Assembly: GCA_021286765.1 (NCBI GenBank)
Contig: JAJTBS010000004.1
Coordinates: 269,965-333,964 of the forward strand
Length of the DNA stretch: 64,000 bases
Reading direction: 5' to 3'
Origin: Holophagaceae bacterium
GTDB lineage: Bacteria; Acidobacteriota; Holophagae; Holophagales; Holophagaceae
Within the stretch, counting starts at the first letter, position 1. Each line of letters begins with the position of its first letter. Under the pieces are notes generated by a model. The model had not been told where the DNA came from, did no database searches, and saw only the letters and a list, made by a program, of their open reading frames with translations. The translations under genes and the position numbers were made by a program. Shown piece after piece: positions 1 to 15,146 of the stretch.

Positions 1-1127
1 TCCTCCTGCCTGACACCGTGGGCACCGGGGGCGACTCCCACACGCGCTTCCCCATCGGCATCTCCTTCCCCGCCGGCTCGGGCCTGGTGGCCTTCGCCGC
101 CGCCACGGGGGTCATGCCCCTCGACATGCCGGAATCCGTGCTGGTGCGTTTCAAGGGCCAGCTGCAGCCTGGCGTGACGCTCCGCGACCTGGTGAACGCG
201 ATCCCCTACTACGCCATCCAGCAGGGCCTCCTGACCGTGGAGAAGAAGGGCAAGAAGAACATCTTCAGCGGCCGCATCCTCGAGATCGAGGGGCTGCCCA
301 CTTTGAAGGTGGAGCAGGCTTTCGAGCTGTCCGATGCCTCGGCCGAGCGCTCCGCCGCCGGCTGCACCGTGCGCCTGGACAAGGAACCGATTATCGAATA
401 CATGACGTCGAACATCACGCTCATGAAGTGGATGATCGCCAACGGCTACGAGCATCGGGCCACGCTGGAGAACCGCATCAAGGCCATGCAGGCCTGGATC
501 GCCAAGCCCGAGCTCCTGGCGCCGGATGCCGATGCCGAGTACGCCGCCGTCATCGAGATCGATCTGGCCGAGGTGAAGGAGCCCCTGCTGGCCTGCCCCA
601 ACGATCCCGATGACGTGAAGCCCCTGTCCGCGGTGGCTGGCGTGGCCGTCGACGAGGTGTTCATCGGCTCCTGCATGACCAACATCGGCCACTTCCGCGC
701 CGCTGGGAAGCTTCTGGATGGCAAGAGCGACATTCCCACCCGCCTCTGGATCGCCCCGCCCACCAAGATGGACGAATACATCCTCACGCAGGAGGGCTAC
801 TACGGCATCCTGGGCCGCACGGGCGCCCGGCTGGAGATGCCCGGCTGCTCGCTCTGCATGGGCAACCAGGCCCAGATCCGCAAGGGCAGCACGGCCGTAT
901 CCACCTCCACCCGCAACTTCCCCAATCGCCTGGGCATCGACACCCAGGTCTACCTGGCCTCCGCCGAGCTGGCAGCCATCTGCGCCCTGACCGGGAAAAT
1001 CCCCACCGTGGCCGAGTACATGGCCCAGATCGGCGTGGTGGACGCCAAAGGCAAGGACATCTACCGCTACATGAACTTCGATCAGATTCCGGATTTCCGC
1101 GAGATCGCGGACACCGTCCAGGTCTAG
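1..1127 (+). CDS. acnB: Aconitate hydratase B, C-terminal part (5' end outside window)
   Basis: This is the C-terminal 374 residues of an AcnB-type aconitase, which interconverts citrate and isocitrate in the TCA cycle with a [4Fe-4S] cluster. The frame is open from base 3 at the window edge, so the start lies upstream. Visible hallmarks are [20 protein letters not shown] at the start, [16 protein letters not shown], and CSLCMGNQ; the Cys of GSCMTN and the two Cys of CSLC match the three cluster ligands known for AcnB. E. coli AcnB is 865 residues, so a little over half the gene is missing. It ends in TAG and is followed by a strong hairpin. Near-identity to AcnB over the whole stretch makes AcnA or an isopropylmalate isomerase unlikely. 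Confidence 0.97.
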   Translation, partial: LLPDTVGTGGDSHTRFPIGISFPAGSGLVAFAAATGVMPLDMPESVLVRFKGQLQPGVTLRDLVNAIPYYAIQQGLLTVEKKGKKNIFSGRILEIEGLPTLKVEQAFELSDASAERSAAGCTVRLDKEPIIEYMTSNITLMKWMIANGYEHRATLENRIKAMQAWIAKPELLAPDADAEYAAVIEIDLAEVKEPLLACPNDPDDVKPLSAVAGVAVDEVFIGSCMTNIGHFRAAGKLLDGKSDIPTRLWIAPPTKMDEYILTQEGYYGILGRTGARLEMPGCSLCMGNQAQIRKGSTAVSTSTRNFPNRLGIDTQVYLASAELAAICALTGKIPTVAEYMAQIGVVDAKGKDIYRYMNFDQIPDFREIADTVQV

Positions 1128-1140
1128 GTTCCACCAGGCT

Positions 1141-1177
1141 CGGAAATGGCCCGGGGGCCCACCCCGGGCCATTTCCG
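1141..1177 (+). terminator. Hairpin after acnB
   Basis: A perfect 16-bp stem (1141-1156 with 1162-1177) closes a 5-nt loop 13 bases after the acnB stop. There is no T-run after it, so it may be a terminator of the high-GC type or an mRNA-stabilising hairpin. It separates acnB from ribH. Confidence 0.65.
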
Positions 1178-1240
1178 GGTTACCGTTGCGCCGGGTTGTG
1201 TTACGCTCGTCAGTTCTTAACCACCTTTCGGGGGGTTCCC

Positions 1241-1726
1241 ATGGGGATCTTTGAGGGCCACATCCGCGTGCACGGGGGCGACCGCTTCGCCCTGGTCGCT
1301 TCGCGCTGGAATGACTTCATCGTGGAGCGCCTCATCGAGGGCGCGAAGGACTGCATCCTCCGCCACGGCGGCACTGAAGATCAGATGGACCTCATCCGCG
1401 TCCCGGGGAGCTTCGAGCTGCCCCAGGCGGCGAAGCTCGCCGCGACCAGCGGTCGCTATGCCGGCGTCATCGTGCTGGGCACGGTGATCCGCGGCGGCAC
1501 GCCCCACTTCGACATGATCGCCGCCGAAGTCACCAAGGGCGCCGCCCAAGTGGCCCTGGACACGGGCCTGCCCCTGGCCTTCGGCGTGCTCACCACGGAC
1601 AGCGTGGAGCAGGCCATCGACCGGGCCGGCGCCAAGATGGGCAACAAGGGCTGGGAAGCCGCCCAGAGCGTCCTCGAGATGGTGGACCTGGCCCACACCC
1701 TTGGCGGCAAGAAGGGAAAGAAGTAG
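1241..1726 (+). CDS. ribH: 6,7-dimethyl-8-ribityllumazine synthase
   Basis: Penultimate enzyme of riboflavin synthesis: condenses 5-amino-6-ribitylamino-uracil with dihydroxybutanone phosphate to give lumazine. The 161-residue protein carries the family blocks [13 protein letters not shown], the catalytic loop [18 protein letters not shown] with its conserved His, and [16 protein letters not shown]. The frame is open from 1196, but the ATG at 1241 is preferred: it follows a G-rich Shine-Dalgarno stretch and gives the family's usual length (E. coli about 156 residues). nusB begins on the very next base, the common ribH-nusB pairing. No FMN-riboswitch-like structure is evident in the short upstream gap. 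Confidence 0.96.
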   Translation: MGIFEGHIRVHGGDRFALVASRWNDFIVERLIEGAKDCILRHGGTEDQMDLIRVPGSFELPQAAKLAATSGRYAGVIVLGTVIRGGTPHFDMIAAEVTKGAAQVALDTGLPLAFGVLTTDSVEQAIDRAGAKMGNKGWEAAQSVLEMVDLAHTLGGKKGKK

Positions 1727-2194
1727 ATGGGAGTTCGTCGCCGCGGGCGTGAATACGCCCTGCAAATGCTGTACGCCATGGACCTGACCGGCTACGCGCC
1801 GGACCAGGTGTTCGCCGGTTTCTATGCCATCCAGGATCTGAACCGGGATGCCTTCTACTATGCCCGGCGCCTGGTGGACGGCGTCCACGGCCAGATGGAG
1901 GAGATCGACGGCGTGCTCACCAAGTACGCTGAGCACTGGAAGATCCACCGCATGGCCGCCGTGGATCGGAACCTCCTGCGCCTGGGCCTCTACGAGCTCA
2001 TGTTCGTGAAGGAAGTGCCTTTCCCCATCGTCATCAATGAGGCGCTGGAGATCGTCAAGGAATTCAGCGATCAGGAAGGCACACAATTCCTAAATGGCAT
2101 TCTCGATGCGGCCCGCAAAGAATTCCGACCGGAAGAAAACGGCCCTCGCACCAAAAAGAAGGTCCCCGTGGCGGAACCTTCCGAAGAATCGTGA
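1727..2194 (+). CDS. nusB: Transcription antitermination protein NusB
   Basis: Small all-helical RNA-binding protein that with NusE (S10) binds boxA of rRNA leaders and promotes antitermination. The 155-residue product starts RRRGREYALQMLYAMD, the typical NusB opening (R-x-x-A-x-x-x-L-Y-A), and contains VDRNLLRLGLYELMF and PIVINEALEIVKEFS, the conserved core. The C-terminal roughly 20 residues are a Lys/Glu/Pro-rich tail. The ATG directly abuts the ribH stop with no spacer, so translation is probably coupled. About 70 bases separate it from accB. Confidence 0.95.
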   Translation: MGVRRRGREYALQMLYAMDLTGYAPDQVFAGFYAIQDLNRDAFYYARRLVDGVHGQMEEIDGVLTKYAEHWKIHRMAAVDRNLLRLGLYELMFVKEVPFPIVINEALEIVKEFSDQEGTQFLNGILDAARKEFRPEENGPRTKKKVPVAEPSEES

Positions 2195-2263
2195 CCTGAC
2201 CCCTCCCCCCTGGTTTGGTATGCTCGATCCCTTCCCCAGCCTGACCTGATCGTTGGAGCCTTG

Positions 2264-2854
<591 letters not shown>

Positions 2855-2857
2855 GCC

Positions 2858-4285
<1,428 letters not shown>

Positions 4286-4327
4286 CGGGTCCCATAACAA
4301 CCCGGTTGGCCCACCTTCCAGGCGCAG

Positions 4328-4356
4328 TTCAGCAATCCCGCCGACTCCGATAAACT
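4328..4356 (+). promoter_or_regulatory. Possible promoter for tRNA-Thr
   Basis: TTCAGC (4328-4333) and TAAACT (4351-4356) are separated by exactly 17 bases and end 9 bases before the tRNA. The -35 match to TTGACA is poor (3 of 6), the -10 match fair (4 of 6). Confidence 0.35.
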
Positions 4357-4365
4357 GGAATCCGT

Positions 4366-4441
4366 GCCGCCTTAGCTCAGTTGGCAGAGCATCTGATTTG
4401 TAACCAGAAGGTCGCCGGTTCAATTCCGGCAGGCGGCTCCA
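4366..4441 (+). tRNA. tRNA-Thr (anticodon UGU)
   Basis: A 76-base cloverleaf: acceptor GCCGCCT pairs with AGGCGGC, D-arm GCTC/GAGC, anticodon loop TTTGTAA giving TGT (reads ACA), T-loop TTCAATT, and a genome-encoded CCA end. The sequence closely follows the known bacterial threonine tRNA pattern. It stands alone between accC and the hemerythrin gene. Confidence 0.97.
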
Positions 4442-4474
4442 CCCCTTCGACCCGGCTCCCTCCCGAGCCTGCCC

Positions 4475-4882
4475 CTACCCTGTTCCCGTGGGCCCGTTCA
4501 TCTGCAGCCAATGGATGAACACCATGTCTGCAGTCTCGAAGTGGTAGGTGAAGCTCTCCCGCGCGTGCTCAATGAAGGCAGGAACGGCCTGGTCGCCTTT
4601 GACGACCCGCCGGAGGGATTCGATGAAGGCCTTGCGCATGGCCTCGTGTTCCAGGACGTGTCCGGCGGCCCCTGCGTAGCCCCAGCTGCGCATCATCTGC
4701 TCTTCCCGGGTGAAGTGGTCGAAGGTGTGGTCGAGCAGCTGGTCCAGGAGGGGATTGAGCTCGTCGATGTCCGAGGCGCGGCGGTGGGTGCCCATCCGAT
4801 CCAGGAGCTTGAACAGGCTGAGGTGGTCCGCGTCGATGCGCGGATCCATGGAACTGAAGGCTGTCTCCCTGCGTCGTCTCAT
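4475..4882 (-). CDS. Hemerythrin-like di-iron protein
   Basis: Small four-helix O2- or iron-handling protein of the bacteriohemerythrin family. All expected metal ligands are present in the 135-residue product: His20, His56-x3-Glu60, His75-x3-His79 and His114-x4-Asp119. It is a stand-alone domain with no signal peptide, so it is probably cytoplasmic and could store or sense oxygen, or protect against oxidative or nitrosative stress; the exact role cannot be read from sequence. The ATG at 4882 follows a G-rich stretch; an internal ATG at residue 12 is an alternative. It is transcribed away from murJ. Confidence 0.9.
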   Translation of the reverse strand: MRRRRETAFSSMDPRIDADHLSLFKLLDRMGTHRRASDIDELNPLLDQLLDHTFDHFTREEQMMRSWGYAGAAGHVLEHEAMRKAFIESLRRVVKGDQAVPAFIEHARESFTYHFETADMVFIHWLQMNGPTGTG

Positions 4883-5139
4883 GAGCCCACCCCCTGACCT
4901 CGGGGAGAGTGTTCATCCTAGTGCCGAAGGCGTACCGCGTTGCCTGAAATATCCGGCATTCCTGTTTCTTTTTGAGGGAACTTTTCGAAGGGATCGTAAC
5001 CGCCCTGTGCCCTGGAAAAGACGGTCCTGGAAGGCATCTGGCGCCCGGCCCACGCTATCCTCATGATCATGCTCCTCCTTCCGCATCTGGCCCTGCTGCA
5101 CGCCGTGGTTCCCGCCCTCCCCGACCTGCTGATCCAGGC

Positions 5140-6743
5140 ATGAGCGGCGGCCCGGGCACGCCCAGCCTGCTCCGGTCTGCGGGGATCGTGGGCCTGATGA
5201 CCCTGCTGAGCCGGCTCACGGGCCTGGCCCAGACCTTCTTCCTCAGCCATGTGCTCGGCGCAGGCGCCGCCGCCGACGCCTACGTGGTGGCCTTCCGTCT
5301 GCCCAATCTCCTGCGGCGGTTCACCGCCGAAGGCACCATGACCGCCGCCTTCCTGCCCACCCTGGCCGAGGCGGAGGCGGCCGAGGGCGAGGCCGCTCTG
5401 AAGGCCGTGGCGGCGCGGTTCCTCGGCACGCTCCTGGCCATCCTGCTGGGCGGTGTGGCGCTGGTGCTGCTCGCCATGGGCCCCCTGGCGGGCCTGCTCA
5501 TGGGCGGCCGGCCCGAAACCCAGGCCCAGCTCACCACCCTGCTGGGCCGGATCATGTTCCCCTACCTGGCCCTGGTGAGCCTCACGGCGGGCTTCGCGGG
5601 ACTGCTGAACCTGCGCCATCGCTTCGCCCTGGCGGCCTCGGTCTCCGTGTTCTGGAACCTGGCCTTCATCGCCTTCGGCTGGGTGGCCCTGCAGGTGCTG
5701 CAGCGGCAGGGGCCCGTCCCCTTCGAGACCGTGGCCGTGGTCTGCGCCTGCGCCGTCCTGGCGGGCGGCCTGCTCCAGCTGGTGGTGCTGCTGCCCGCGG
5801 TGCGGCAGGAGGGCTTCGGCCTCGCCTTCGGACTGCATCTGAAGGATCCGTGGGTGCTCAAGGCCCTCAAGCGCATGGGACCGGGCCTGCTGGCAGCGGG
5901 GATCTACCCCATAAACGCCCTCATCAGCACCATGCTGGCCTCGCGGCTGCCCAACGGCGCGCAGACCGTGCTCTACAACAGCGGGATGATGGGCGAGATG
6001 GTCATGGGGCTCTTCGCCATGAGCCTGGCCACGGCGAGCCTGCCGGCCCTGTCGCGCCAGGCCGAGGCCCGGGACTGGCCCGCCATGCACCGCAGCCTCA
6101 TCCAGTCGGTCTCGGCCTCGGCGCTGCTGGTGCTGCCGGCCTCCGTGGGCCTGGCCGTGCTGGCGCGGCCCATCTGCGCCCTGCTCTTCCGCACCGGCGC
6201 CTACGGGCCCGCCGCCGCGGACTGGACCGCCTCCACGCTGGTGTTCCAGTCCCTGGGGCTCGTCTTCGTGGCCGCCCAGCGCCTGGGCAACCAGGCCCTC
6301 TATGCCCTCAAGGACTACCGCGGCCCCGCCGCCCTGGCGGGCTTCACGCTGCTGCTCAACGTCGCGCTCAGCCTCGCCCTGCTGAAACCCCTCGGCACCG
6401 GGGGCCTGGCCCTGGCCAACGGGCTCGCCAGCCTGGCGGGTCTGCTGCTCCTGATGGGGCGCCTGCGCCCCCGCCTGCCGGGGCTGAACCTGCTCCCCCT
6501 GTTGCGAGCCATCGCGAAGGCCCTCGCAGCCTGTGTGCTCATGGGCCTGCTGGCCTGGGCCGGGGCCTGGTTCCTGGCCGTGGACGCCCCCCACGCCTTC
6601 ACCCGCCTGGCCCTGGGCCTCCGCCTGCTGCCCCTGGTGGCCCTCTGCGCCGCAGCCTATGGTCTGACGGCGGCAGGGTTGGGGCACCCCGAGGCGCGGG
6701 AGCTGGCGGACAAGGTCCTGCGGCGGCGGCGGAACAGGAACGC

Positions 6744-6747
<4 letters not shown>
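5140..6747 (+). CDS. murJ: Lipid II flippase MurJ
   Basis: MOP-superfamily integral membrane protein that flips lipid II across the inner membrane for peptidoglycan synthesis. The 535-residue protein has the MurJ N-terminal signature LSRLTGLAQTFFLSHVLGAG, ADAYVVAFRLPNLLRRF and AEGTMTAAFLPTL, followed by many hydrophobic segments consistent with 14 helices. The frame is open from 4972, but the upstream part is low-complexity; the ATG at 5140 gives the family length (E. coli 511). Its stop overlaps the stop of the convergent acyl-CoA synthetase gene by four bases (6744-6747). Confidence 0.94.
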
Positions 6748-8480
<1,733 letters not shown>

Positions 8481-8581
8481 TCAACCGCCTTCATTCACGA
8501 ATTTCGACACGAACCGATGCCTCGGCTGACCCAGGCCCCTCTGTGAGAGAGCCACCTTTGATCTTAGCCCGTCCGGGCATC

Positions 8582-8607
8582 AAAACGGCCGGGCAAGCCC
8601 GGCCGTT
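8582..8607 (-). terminator. Rho-independent terminator of the S9 peptidase gene
   Basis: An 11-bp GC-rich stem (8584-8594 with 8597-8607) lies 17 bases past the peptidase stop; read on the minus strand it is followed directly by a short T-run (8582-8585). Confidence 0.8.
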
Positions 8608-8624
8608 CCTGGATCAAGTCCCCT

Positions 8625-11363
8625 TCAGTTCTGCAGTTCCACCGTGACCACGGCGCCGCCCATCTGGGGCATGACCGAGACGGTCTTGAGCACCTTGCGG
8701 GTGGCGGTATCCACCCACATGGTGGTGCTGCCAGGATCGCCCTCGGCGGAGGTGAGCTCCACCTTCCAGGCCTTGAAGCTGCCCGCGGGCACCTTCACTT
8801 CCTCCTGGGCCAGCACCTTGGCCTGCTTGAGCTGGACCTTCTGCTTCTGCAGGTCCACGTTGCGGAAGGTGACGCTGTAGTCCGCCGCCAGAGGCAGGCA
8901 GGCCAGGGCATCCTGGGAGCCCGAGCCGTCGGCATAGGCACCGCCGCCGAGGTCGATGCTGAAGGGCTTGGGCTCGGCGCCCATGCCCATGGTGCCCGTG
9001 GCCTTGCTGCCCTCGAAGGTGATCTCGATGGCCACGGGGCCCTGCTTCACCTGCCGCTTCTGGGGCGCCAGGGTGTCCTTGGCCATGGTCGTGGTATCCA
9101 CAGCCTCGCCCATGGGCAGCTTGGCCGTATCCGTCACGACCCAGGAGCCGCCCTCCTCCTTCACGGTACGGACCATGGAGATGGGCATGCTCTGGGGGCC
9201 CATGGCGATGGTACCGGCATAGGTGAAGGTGCCGGGGGTGGGACTGGCCACGGGTTTGGGCACACCCACCGAGGCGGCGTCCGCCTTCTTGGCCAGCACC
9301 ACGGTCTTGGGGTCCACCGTGATCTCGGGCAGGCGCTTCATCACGTCTTCCTTGCCGCCTTCCTGGTAGCGGGCGTGCAGGTACTTGGCCAGGAACTTCT
9401 CGGCGGCCGCGAACATGGCCTGGCTGTTGACGGGGCGGGCGAAGCCATGGCCCTCATCCGGCGCGCAGAGGTACTCCACGGGGAAGCCGCGGTCGCGCAG
9501 GGCGATGACAATCTGGTCGCTCTCGGCCTTCTTCACGCGGGGATCGTTGGCGCCCTGCACCACCAGGAGGGGCGTCTTGATCTTGGCCGCGGAGTTCAGC
9601 GGGGACTGGCGCTCCAGCTGCTTCTTACCCTCGGGCGTGGCGGGATTGCCCATGCGGGTGTGGAAGATGATGCGGAAGGATTCCCAGTAGGGGGGGATGG
9701 TCTCCAGCAGGGTCAGGAGGTTCGAGGGCCCCACGATGGGCACCGCGGCAGCGTAGAGGTCGGGGGTGAAGGCCACTCCGGCTAGGGAGGCGTAGCCGCC
9801 GTAAGATCCACCCATGATGCCCACGCGCTTGGGATCAACCATGCCGTTGGCCACCAGGTGCTTGACGCCCCAGGTGATGTCGTCCTGCATGAGGTCGCCC
9901 CACTGGTTGTTGCCGGCGTTGAGGAACGCCTTGCCGTAGCCCGTGGAGGCGCGGAAGTTGGGCTGGAGCACGGCGTAGCCGCGGTTCGCCAGGAACTGGG
10001 CCATGTTGTTGAAGCCCCAGCTGTCCCGGGCCCAGGGGCCGCCGTGGGGCACCACGACCAGGGGGAGGGCCTTGGCGGGCACGCCCTTGGGCAGGGTGAG
10101 GTAGGCCGGAATCTCCAGGCCATCGCTGGACTTGTAGTGGATGGGCTGCATGGCAGCCATGTGCTCGCGCGGCAGGTCTTCCCGGGAAACGTACTCCAGG
10201 CTCAGCTTCTTGGTGCGGCGGTCGAACAGGTAGCGGGAACCGGGATCGCGGTCGCTGTAGGCCGAGATCATGACCAACTTCTCGTCGGCGGTCATGGAAC
10301 CCAGGCCGATCTCGCGACCCGGCAGCTTCTTCTGCAGCAGCTTGTAGTCGGCCTCCCAGGCCTTGTTCTTCCAGTAGATCCGGGTGCGCTCATCCTCATA
10401 GGTGGTGGCCAGCAGCTCATCCGAGAGATCCGAGAAGATGGCGCTGCCGAAATCCACGCGACCCTTGGGATCGGACTCGAGCTTCGTCTCTTCGCCGGTG
10501 GCGGGATCGAAGAGCACCAGCTCCGCGAGGTTCCGCTTGCCCTTGTTGGTCTCCAGGTAGACCCGCTTGCCATCCTTGTGGAAGGCCACGGGACCGGCGG
10601 ATTCGAACACGGTGCACTCGTAGACCTTGACGAAGCGGGTGGGATCCACCCGGAGGATCTCGGTGTCGCCCTTCTCCGTGGTGCGCACGGCGAGGCGCAG
10701 GTTGGCCTTCTTGTCGAAGACCCAGCCGGCGATGCGCTCGGTGTTCTTGCGGATCAAGGTGCGCTCGCCCGTGGAGATCTTCACCTTGTAGACGTCGTGC
10801 CAGGCGGCATCCCGGTCGTTGAGGCCCACGTAGATCGTGTCGGGGTCCGCCTTGGGGACGGAGAGGATCTCTGCCCGGGCACCCTTGGCGGCGGTCAGAT
10901 TGCGGGCCTCGGGGGCATCCTTGCCGGGGGCCGGCGCCGCTGCGGGATCCACGGCGTACACGTTGAAGTTCTCATCGCCGTCCTTGTCCTGCACGAAGAG
11001 GATCTTCTTGCCATCCCGGCTCCAGAAGAAGCCCGGGATGGGTCGCTTGGGATCCGCCGTGATGAGCCGGCCTTTGCTGTAGGGCTCGCCCACCTTCTTC
11101 ACCCAGACGTTGCGCGTCTCCTTGTAGGGCTTGAGAAAGGCGATCCACTTGCCGTCGGGCGAAAGCTGGGCCCCGGCGATCACGGGGTTCCCGAAGAACT
11201 TGTCCCGGTCGATGAGGGGTGGCAGCTGGTTCTCCTGGGCTTCCGCCGTGACGGCTTTGGCCCCTTTGGGGGCTGGGGCCTGGGGGGCCCCGGCGGCCAG
11301 GGGCAGCGCCAGGGCCAGCGCGAGGCCCGGCCAGAGGAGGCGGGACATGGACACAGGGTTCAT
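8625..11363 (-). CDS. Secreted S9-family prolyl oligopeptidase with extra C-terminal domain
   Basis: Exported serine peptidase of the S9 (acylaminoacyl/dipeptidyl peptidase) clan. The 912-residue precursor has a signal peptide (residues 1-24, LALALALPLAAG), a beta-propeller-like region to about 400, and an alpha/beta-hydrolase domain with nucleophile GGSYGGY (Ser520), Asp in VVQGANDPRVK and His in APDEGHGF. From about residue 680 a further 230 residues follow that are not part of the S9 fold; they resemble DUF3108-like periplasmic beta domains (ADYSVTFRNV, VPAGSFKAWKVE, WVDTATRKVLK). Start 11363 is chosen for the AAGGAGT element and the signal peptide. Likely a periplasmic peptide scavenger. 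Confidence 0.9.
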   Translation of the reverse strand: MNPVSMSRLLWPGLALALALPLAAGAPQAPAPKGAKAVTAEAQENQLPPLIDRDKFFGNPVIAGAQLSPDGKWIAFLKPYKETRNVWVKKVGEPYSKGRLITADPKRPIPGFFWSRDGKKILFVQDKDGDENFNVYAVDPAAAPAPGKDAPEARNLTAAKGARAEILSVPKADPDTIYVGLNDRDAAWHDVYKVKISTGERTLIRKNTERIAGWVFDKKANLRLAVRTTEKGDTEILRVDPTRFVKVYECTVFESAGPVAFHKDGKRVYLETNKGKRNLAELVLFDPATGEETKLESDPKGRVDFGSAIFSDLSDELLATTYEDERTRIYWKNKAWEADYKLLQKKLPGREIGLGSMTADEKLVMISAYSDRDPGSRYLFDRRTKKLSLEYVSREDLPREHMAAMQPIHYKSSDGLEIPAYLTLPKGVPAKALPLVVVPHGGPWARDSWGFNNMAQFLANRGYAVLQPNFRASTGYGKAFLNAGNNQWGDLMQDDITWGVKHLVANGMVDPKRVGIMGGSYGGYASLAGVAFTPDLYAAAVPIVGPSNLLTLLETIPPYWESFRIIFHTRMGNPATPEGKKQLERQSPLNSAAKIKTPLLVVQGANDPRVKKAESDQIVIALRDRGFPVEYLCAPDEGHGFARPVNSQAMFAAAEKFLAKYLHARYQEGGKEDVMKRLPEITVDPKTVVLAKKADAASVGVPKPVASPTPGTFTYAGTIAMGPQSMPISMVRTVKEEGGSWVVTDTAKLPMGEAVDTTTMAKDTLAPQKRQVKQGPVAIEITFEGSKATGTMGMGAEPKPFSIDLGGGAYADGSGSQDALACLPLAADYSVTFRNVDLQKQKVQLKQAKVLAQEEVKVPAGSFKAWKVELTSAEGDPGSTTMWVDTATRKVLKTVSVMPQMGGAVVTVELQN

Positions 11364-11507
11364 GGGGGGGACTCCTTGAGAAAGATGGGGGGAGGAGAAG
11401 AGGTTACGCCGATTTGCGCCCACCGTTGAGCAGAACGGCCCTGGCGGAACAGACCGGCGGCCCAGCGGTCACCCTGGAGGGACCAGCGGTCATGGAAGCT
11501 GGGCCGA

Positions 11508-13835
<2,328 letters not shown>

Positions 13836-13944
13836 GGTGGCTTTGTATCGGCAGGCCCCGCTTCCCGCCTGATTATGAGTGCCAGCAGGATCGCCCCGTG
13901 ACCGCCGGGTGCCGCCGTGGCAGAGTCAGGAGGAGGAGAGCGCC

Positions 13945-14379
13945 ATGAAGGCCGTCATCCAGCGCGTGCAGCGGGCCTCCGTCCGGAGCGGTGAGCTGGA
14001 GGCCGCCATCGGCCCGGGCCTGTTGGCACTGGTGGGCCTGGAGACCGGTGATACCGAGGAGACCTGCGCCTGGGCCGCCGCCAAGCTTGCCACCCTGCGC
14101 GTGTTCGAGGACGCGGAGGGAAAGATGAACCTCGGACTTCAGGAGGTGGGCGGCGAGATCCTGGCCGTCAGCCAGTTCACCCTGGCCGGCAGCATCGCCA
14201 GGGGCCGACGGCCCTCCTTCGACCAGGCCATGAACCCCGAGGACGCCCGGGTGCTCTTCCGGAAGTTCCTGGACCTGCTCAAGGCCCAGTATCCCCGCGT
14301 GAAATCCGGCTTCTTCCAGGAGCACATGGAAGTCGAACTGGTGAACGACGGACCCGTGACCTTCATCCTCGAACGCTGA
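13945..14379 (+). CDS. dtd: D-aminoacyl-tRNA deacylase
   Basis: Proofreading enzyme that removes D-amino acids wrongly attached to tRNA. The 144-residue product has MKAVIQRVQRASV at the start, the active-site strand SQFTLAGSIARGRRPSF and the C-terminal NDGPVTFILE containing the Gly-cisPro motif; length equals E. coli Dtd (145). The frame is open upstream but the ATG at 13945 follows AGGAGGAGAG. It is divergent from the histidine kinase gene. Confidence 0.95.
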   Translation: MKAVIQRVQRASVRSGELEAAIGPGLLALVGLETGDTEETCAWAAAKLATLRVFEDAEGKMNLGLQEVGGEILAVSQFTLAGSIARGRRPSFDQAMNPEDARVLFRKFLDLLKAQYPRVKSGFFQEHMEVELVNDGPVTFILER

Positions 14380-14434
14380 GCGCCGCGAGAGCCCCTGGCG
14401 CGTTGCAGATCAACCCACCGTGGCGCAGGTCTGT

Positions 14435-14469
14435 GCGGGGGCGCAACGCCGCAGGCGATGCGCCCCTGC
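14435..14469. repeat. REP-like imperfect palindrome
   Basis: An 11-bp outer stem with one G-T pair (14435-14445 with 14459-14469) encloses an inner 4-bp stem (14447-14450 with 14454-14457). It sits between dtd and the outer-membrane gene. It could be a dtd terminator, an intergenic palindromic repeat, or a site upstream of the promoter at 14501. Copies elsewhere in the genome cannot be checked here. Confidence 0.5.
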
Positions 14470-14500
14470 CATTCCCTGGAATTCAGCGTGCCTAAACCTG

Positions 14501-14517
14501 TGGCATGGCCTTGGCAT
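14501..14517 (+). promoter_or_regulatory. Possible sigma-54 (-24/-12) promoter
   Basis: TGGCATGGCCTTGGCAT has the diagnostic GG-N10-GC spacing of RpoN promoters and differs from TGGCACG-N4-TTGCA at two key positions. Predicted transcription start is near 14527, about 28 bases before the ATG of the barrel protein. Confidence 0.45.
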
Positions 14518-14554
14518 AACCCACCCGTCAGACCTTTCCCCCCAAGGAGGCAAC

Positions 14555-15085
14555 ATGCGTGTTCGACCCGTGGCGCTTTGCGCCCTCGCCTTCGGCCTGC
14601 CCCTGGCCGCAGGAAACTTCGATGTCCAGGCCCAGGTGACACTGAACCAGCCCACCCAGGACCTAAAGACCGCCCTGGATGGCAAGCAGGGCTTCGGCCT
14701 TGGCATCCACGGGCTGCATCGCCGGGGGCTGCACCACACCAGCCGCACCCGCTTCGACTGGAACGTGTGGGGCCAGGGCCCCGCCGTCAACGGCGTGAAG
14801 ACCCAGGTGAGCAACTACACCCTCGCCTTCGACCACCTCTACCACCTGGAGGACCGCGACCATGGGCTGTACCTGGTGGGCGGGCTCGGGGCCGTGCGCT
14901 GGTTCACCGAGCAGGAGTCTGCGCTGGGCTCCATCCGTTCGCACACCACCAAGCTGGGCATCACCGGCGGCGCCGGCTGGCAGTTCACCCGCAACCTCGG
15001 CGCGGAGGCGCGGGTGCTGGTGAGCAGCATCAACCGGACCTACGACAGCACCCTCCTCCAGGGCGCGGTGGTGTTCCGCTTCTGA
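14555..15085 (+). CDS. Small outer-membrane beta-barrel protein
   Basis: A 176-residue precursor with a signal peptide (residues 1-19, ALCALAFGLPLAAG) and alternating hydrophobic strands: SNYTLAFDHLYHL, HGLYLVGGLGAVRWF, TTKLGITGGAGWQF, NLGAEARVLVSSI and the terminal VVFRF, where a final Phe is the usual barrel-assembly signal. It has about eight likely strands, so an OmpW/OmpX-size barrel is plausible, but no specific family is recognised. The ATG at 14555 follows AAGGAGG by four bases. It is preceded by a possible sigma-54 promoter and ends at a hairpin shared with the convergent protease gene. Confidence 0.75.
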   Translation: MRVRPVALCALAFGLPLAAGNFDVQAQVTLNQPTQDLKTALDGKQGFGLGIHGLHRRGLHHTSRTRFDWNVWGQGPAVNGVKTQVSNYTLAFDHLYHLEDRDHGLYLVGGLGAVRWFTEQESALGSIRSHTTKLGITGGAGWQFTRNLGAEARVLVSSINRTYDSTLLQGAVVFRF

Positions 15086-15095
15086 GGCGACAAGC

Positions 15096-15132
15096 CGACG
15101 CCCCGGAGGGAGGACATCCCGCCGGGGCGTCG
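15096..15132. terminator. Hairpin between convergent genes
   Basis: A perfect 11-bp stem (15096-15106 with 15122-15132) with a 15-base loop, just after the barrel-protein stop and before the end of the minus-strand protease. It can act for both strands; no long T-run follows. Confidence 0.6.
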
Positions 15133-15146
15133 TGTGTGCGGTGGAT

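Noticed and set aside
1178..1240. FMN riboswitch before ribH
   Set aside because: The gap is too short and none of the conserved riboswitch helices is recognisable.
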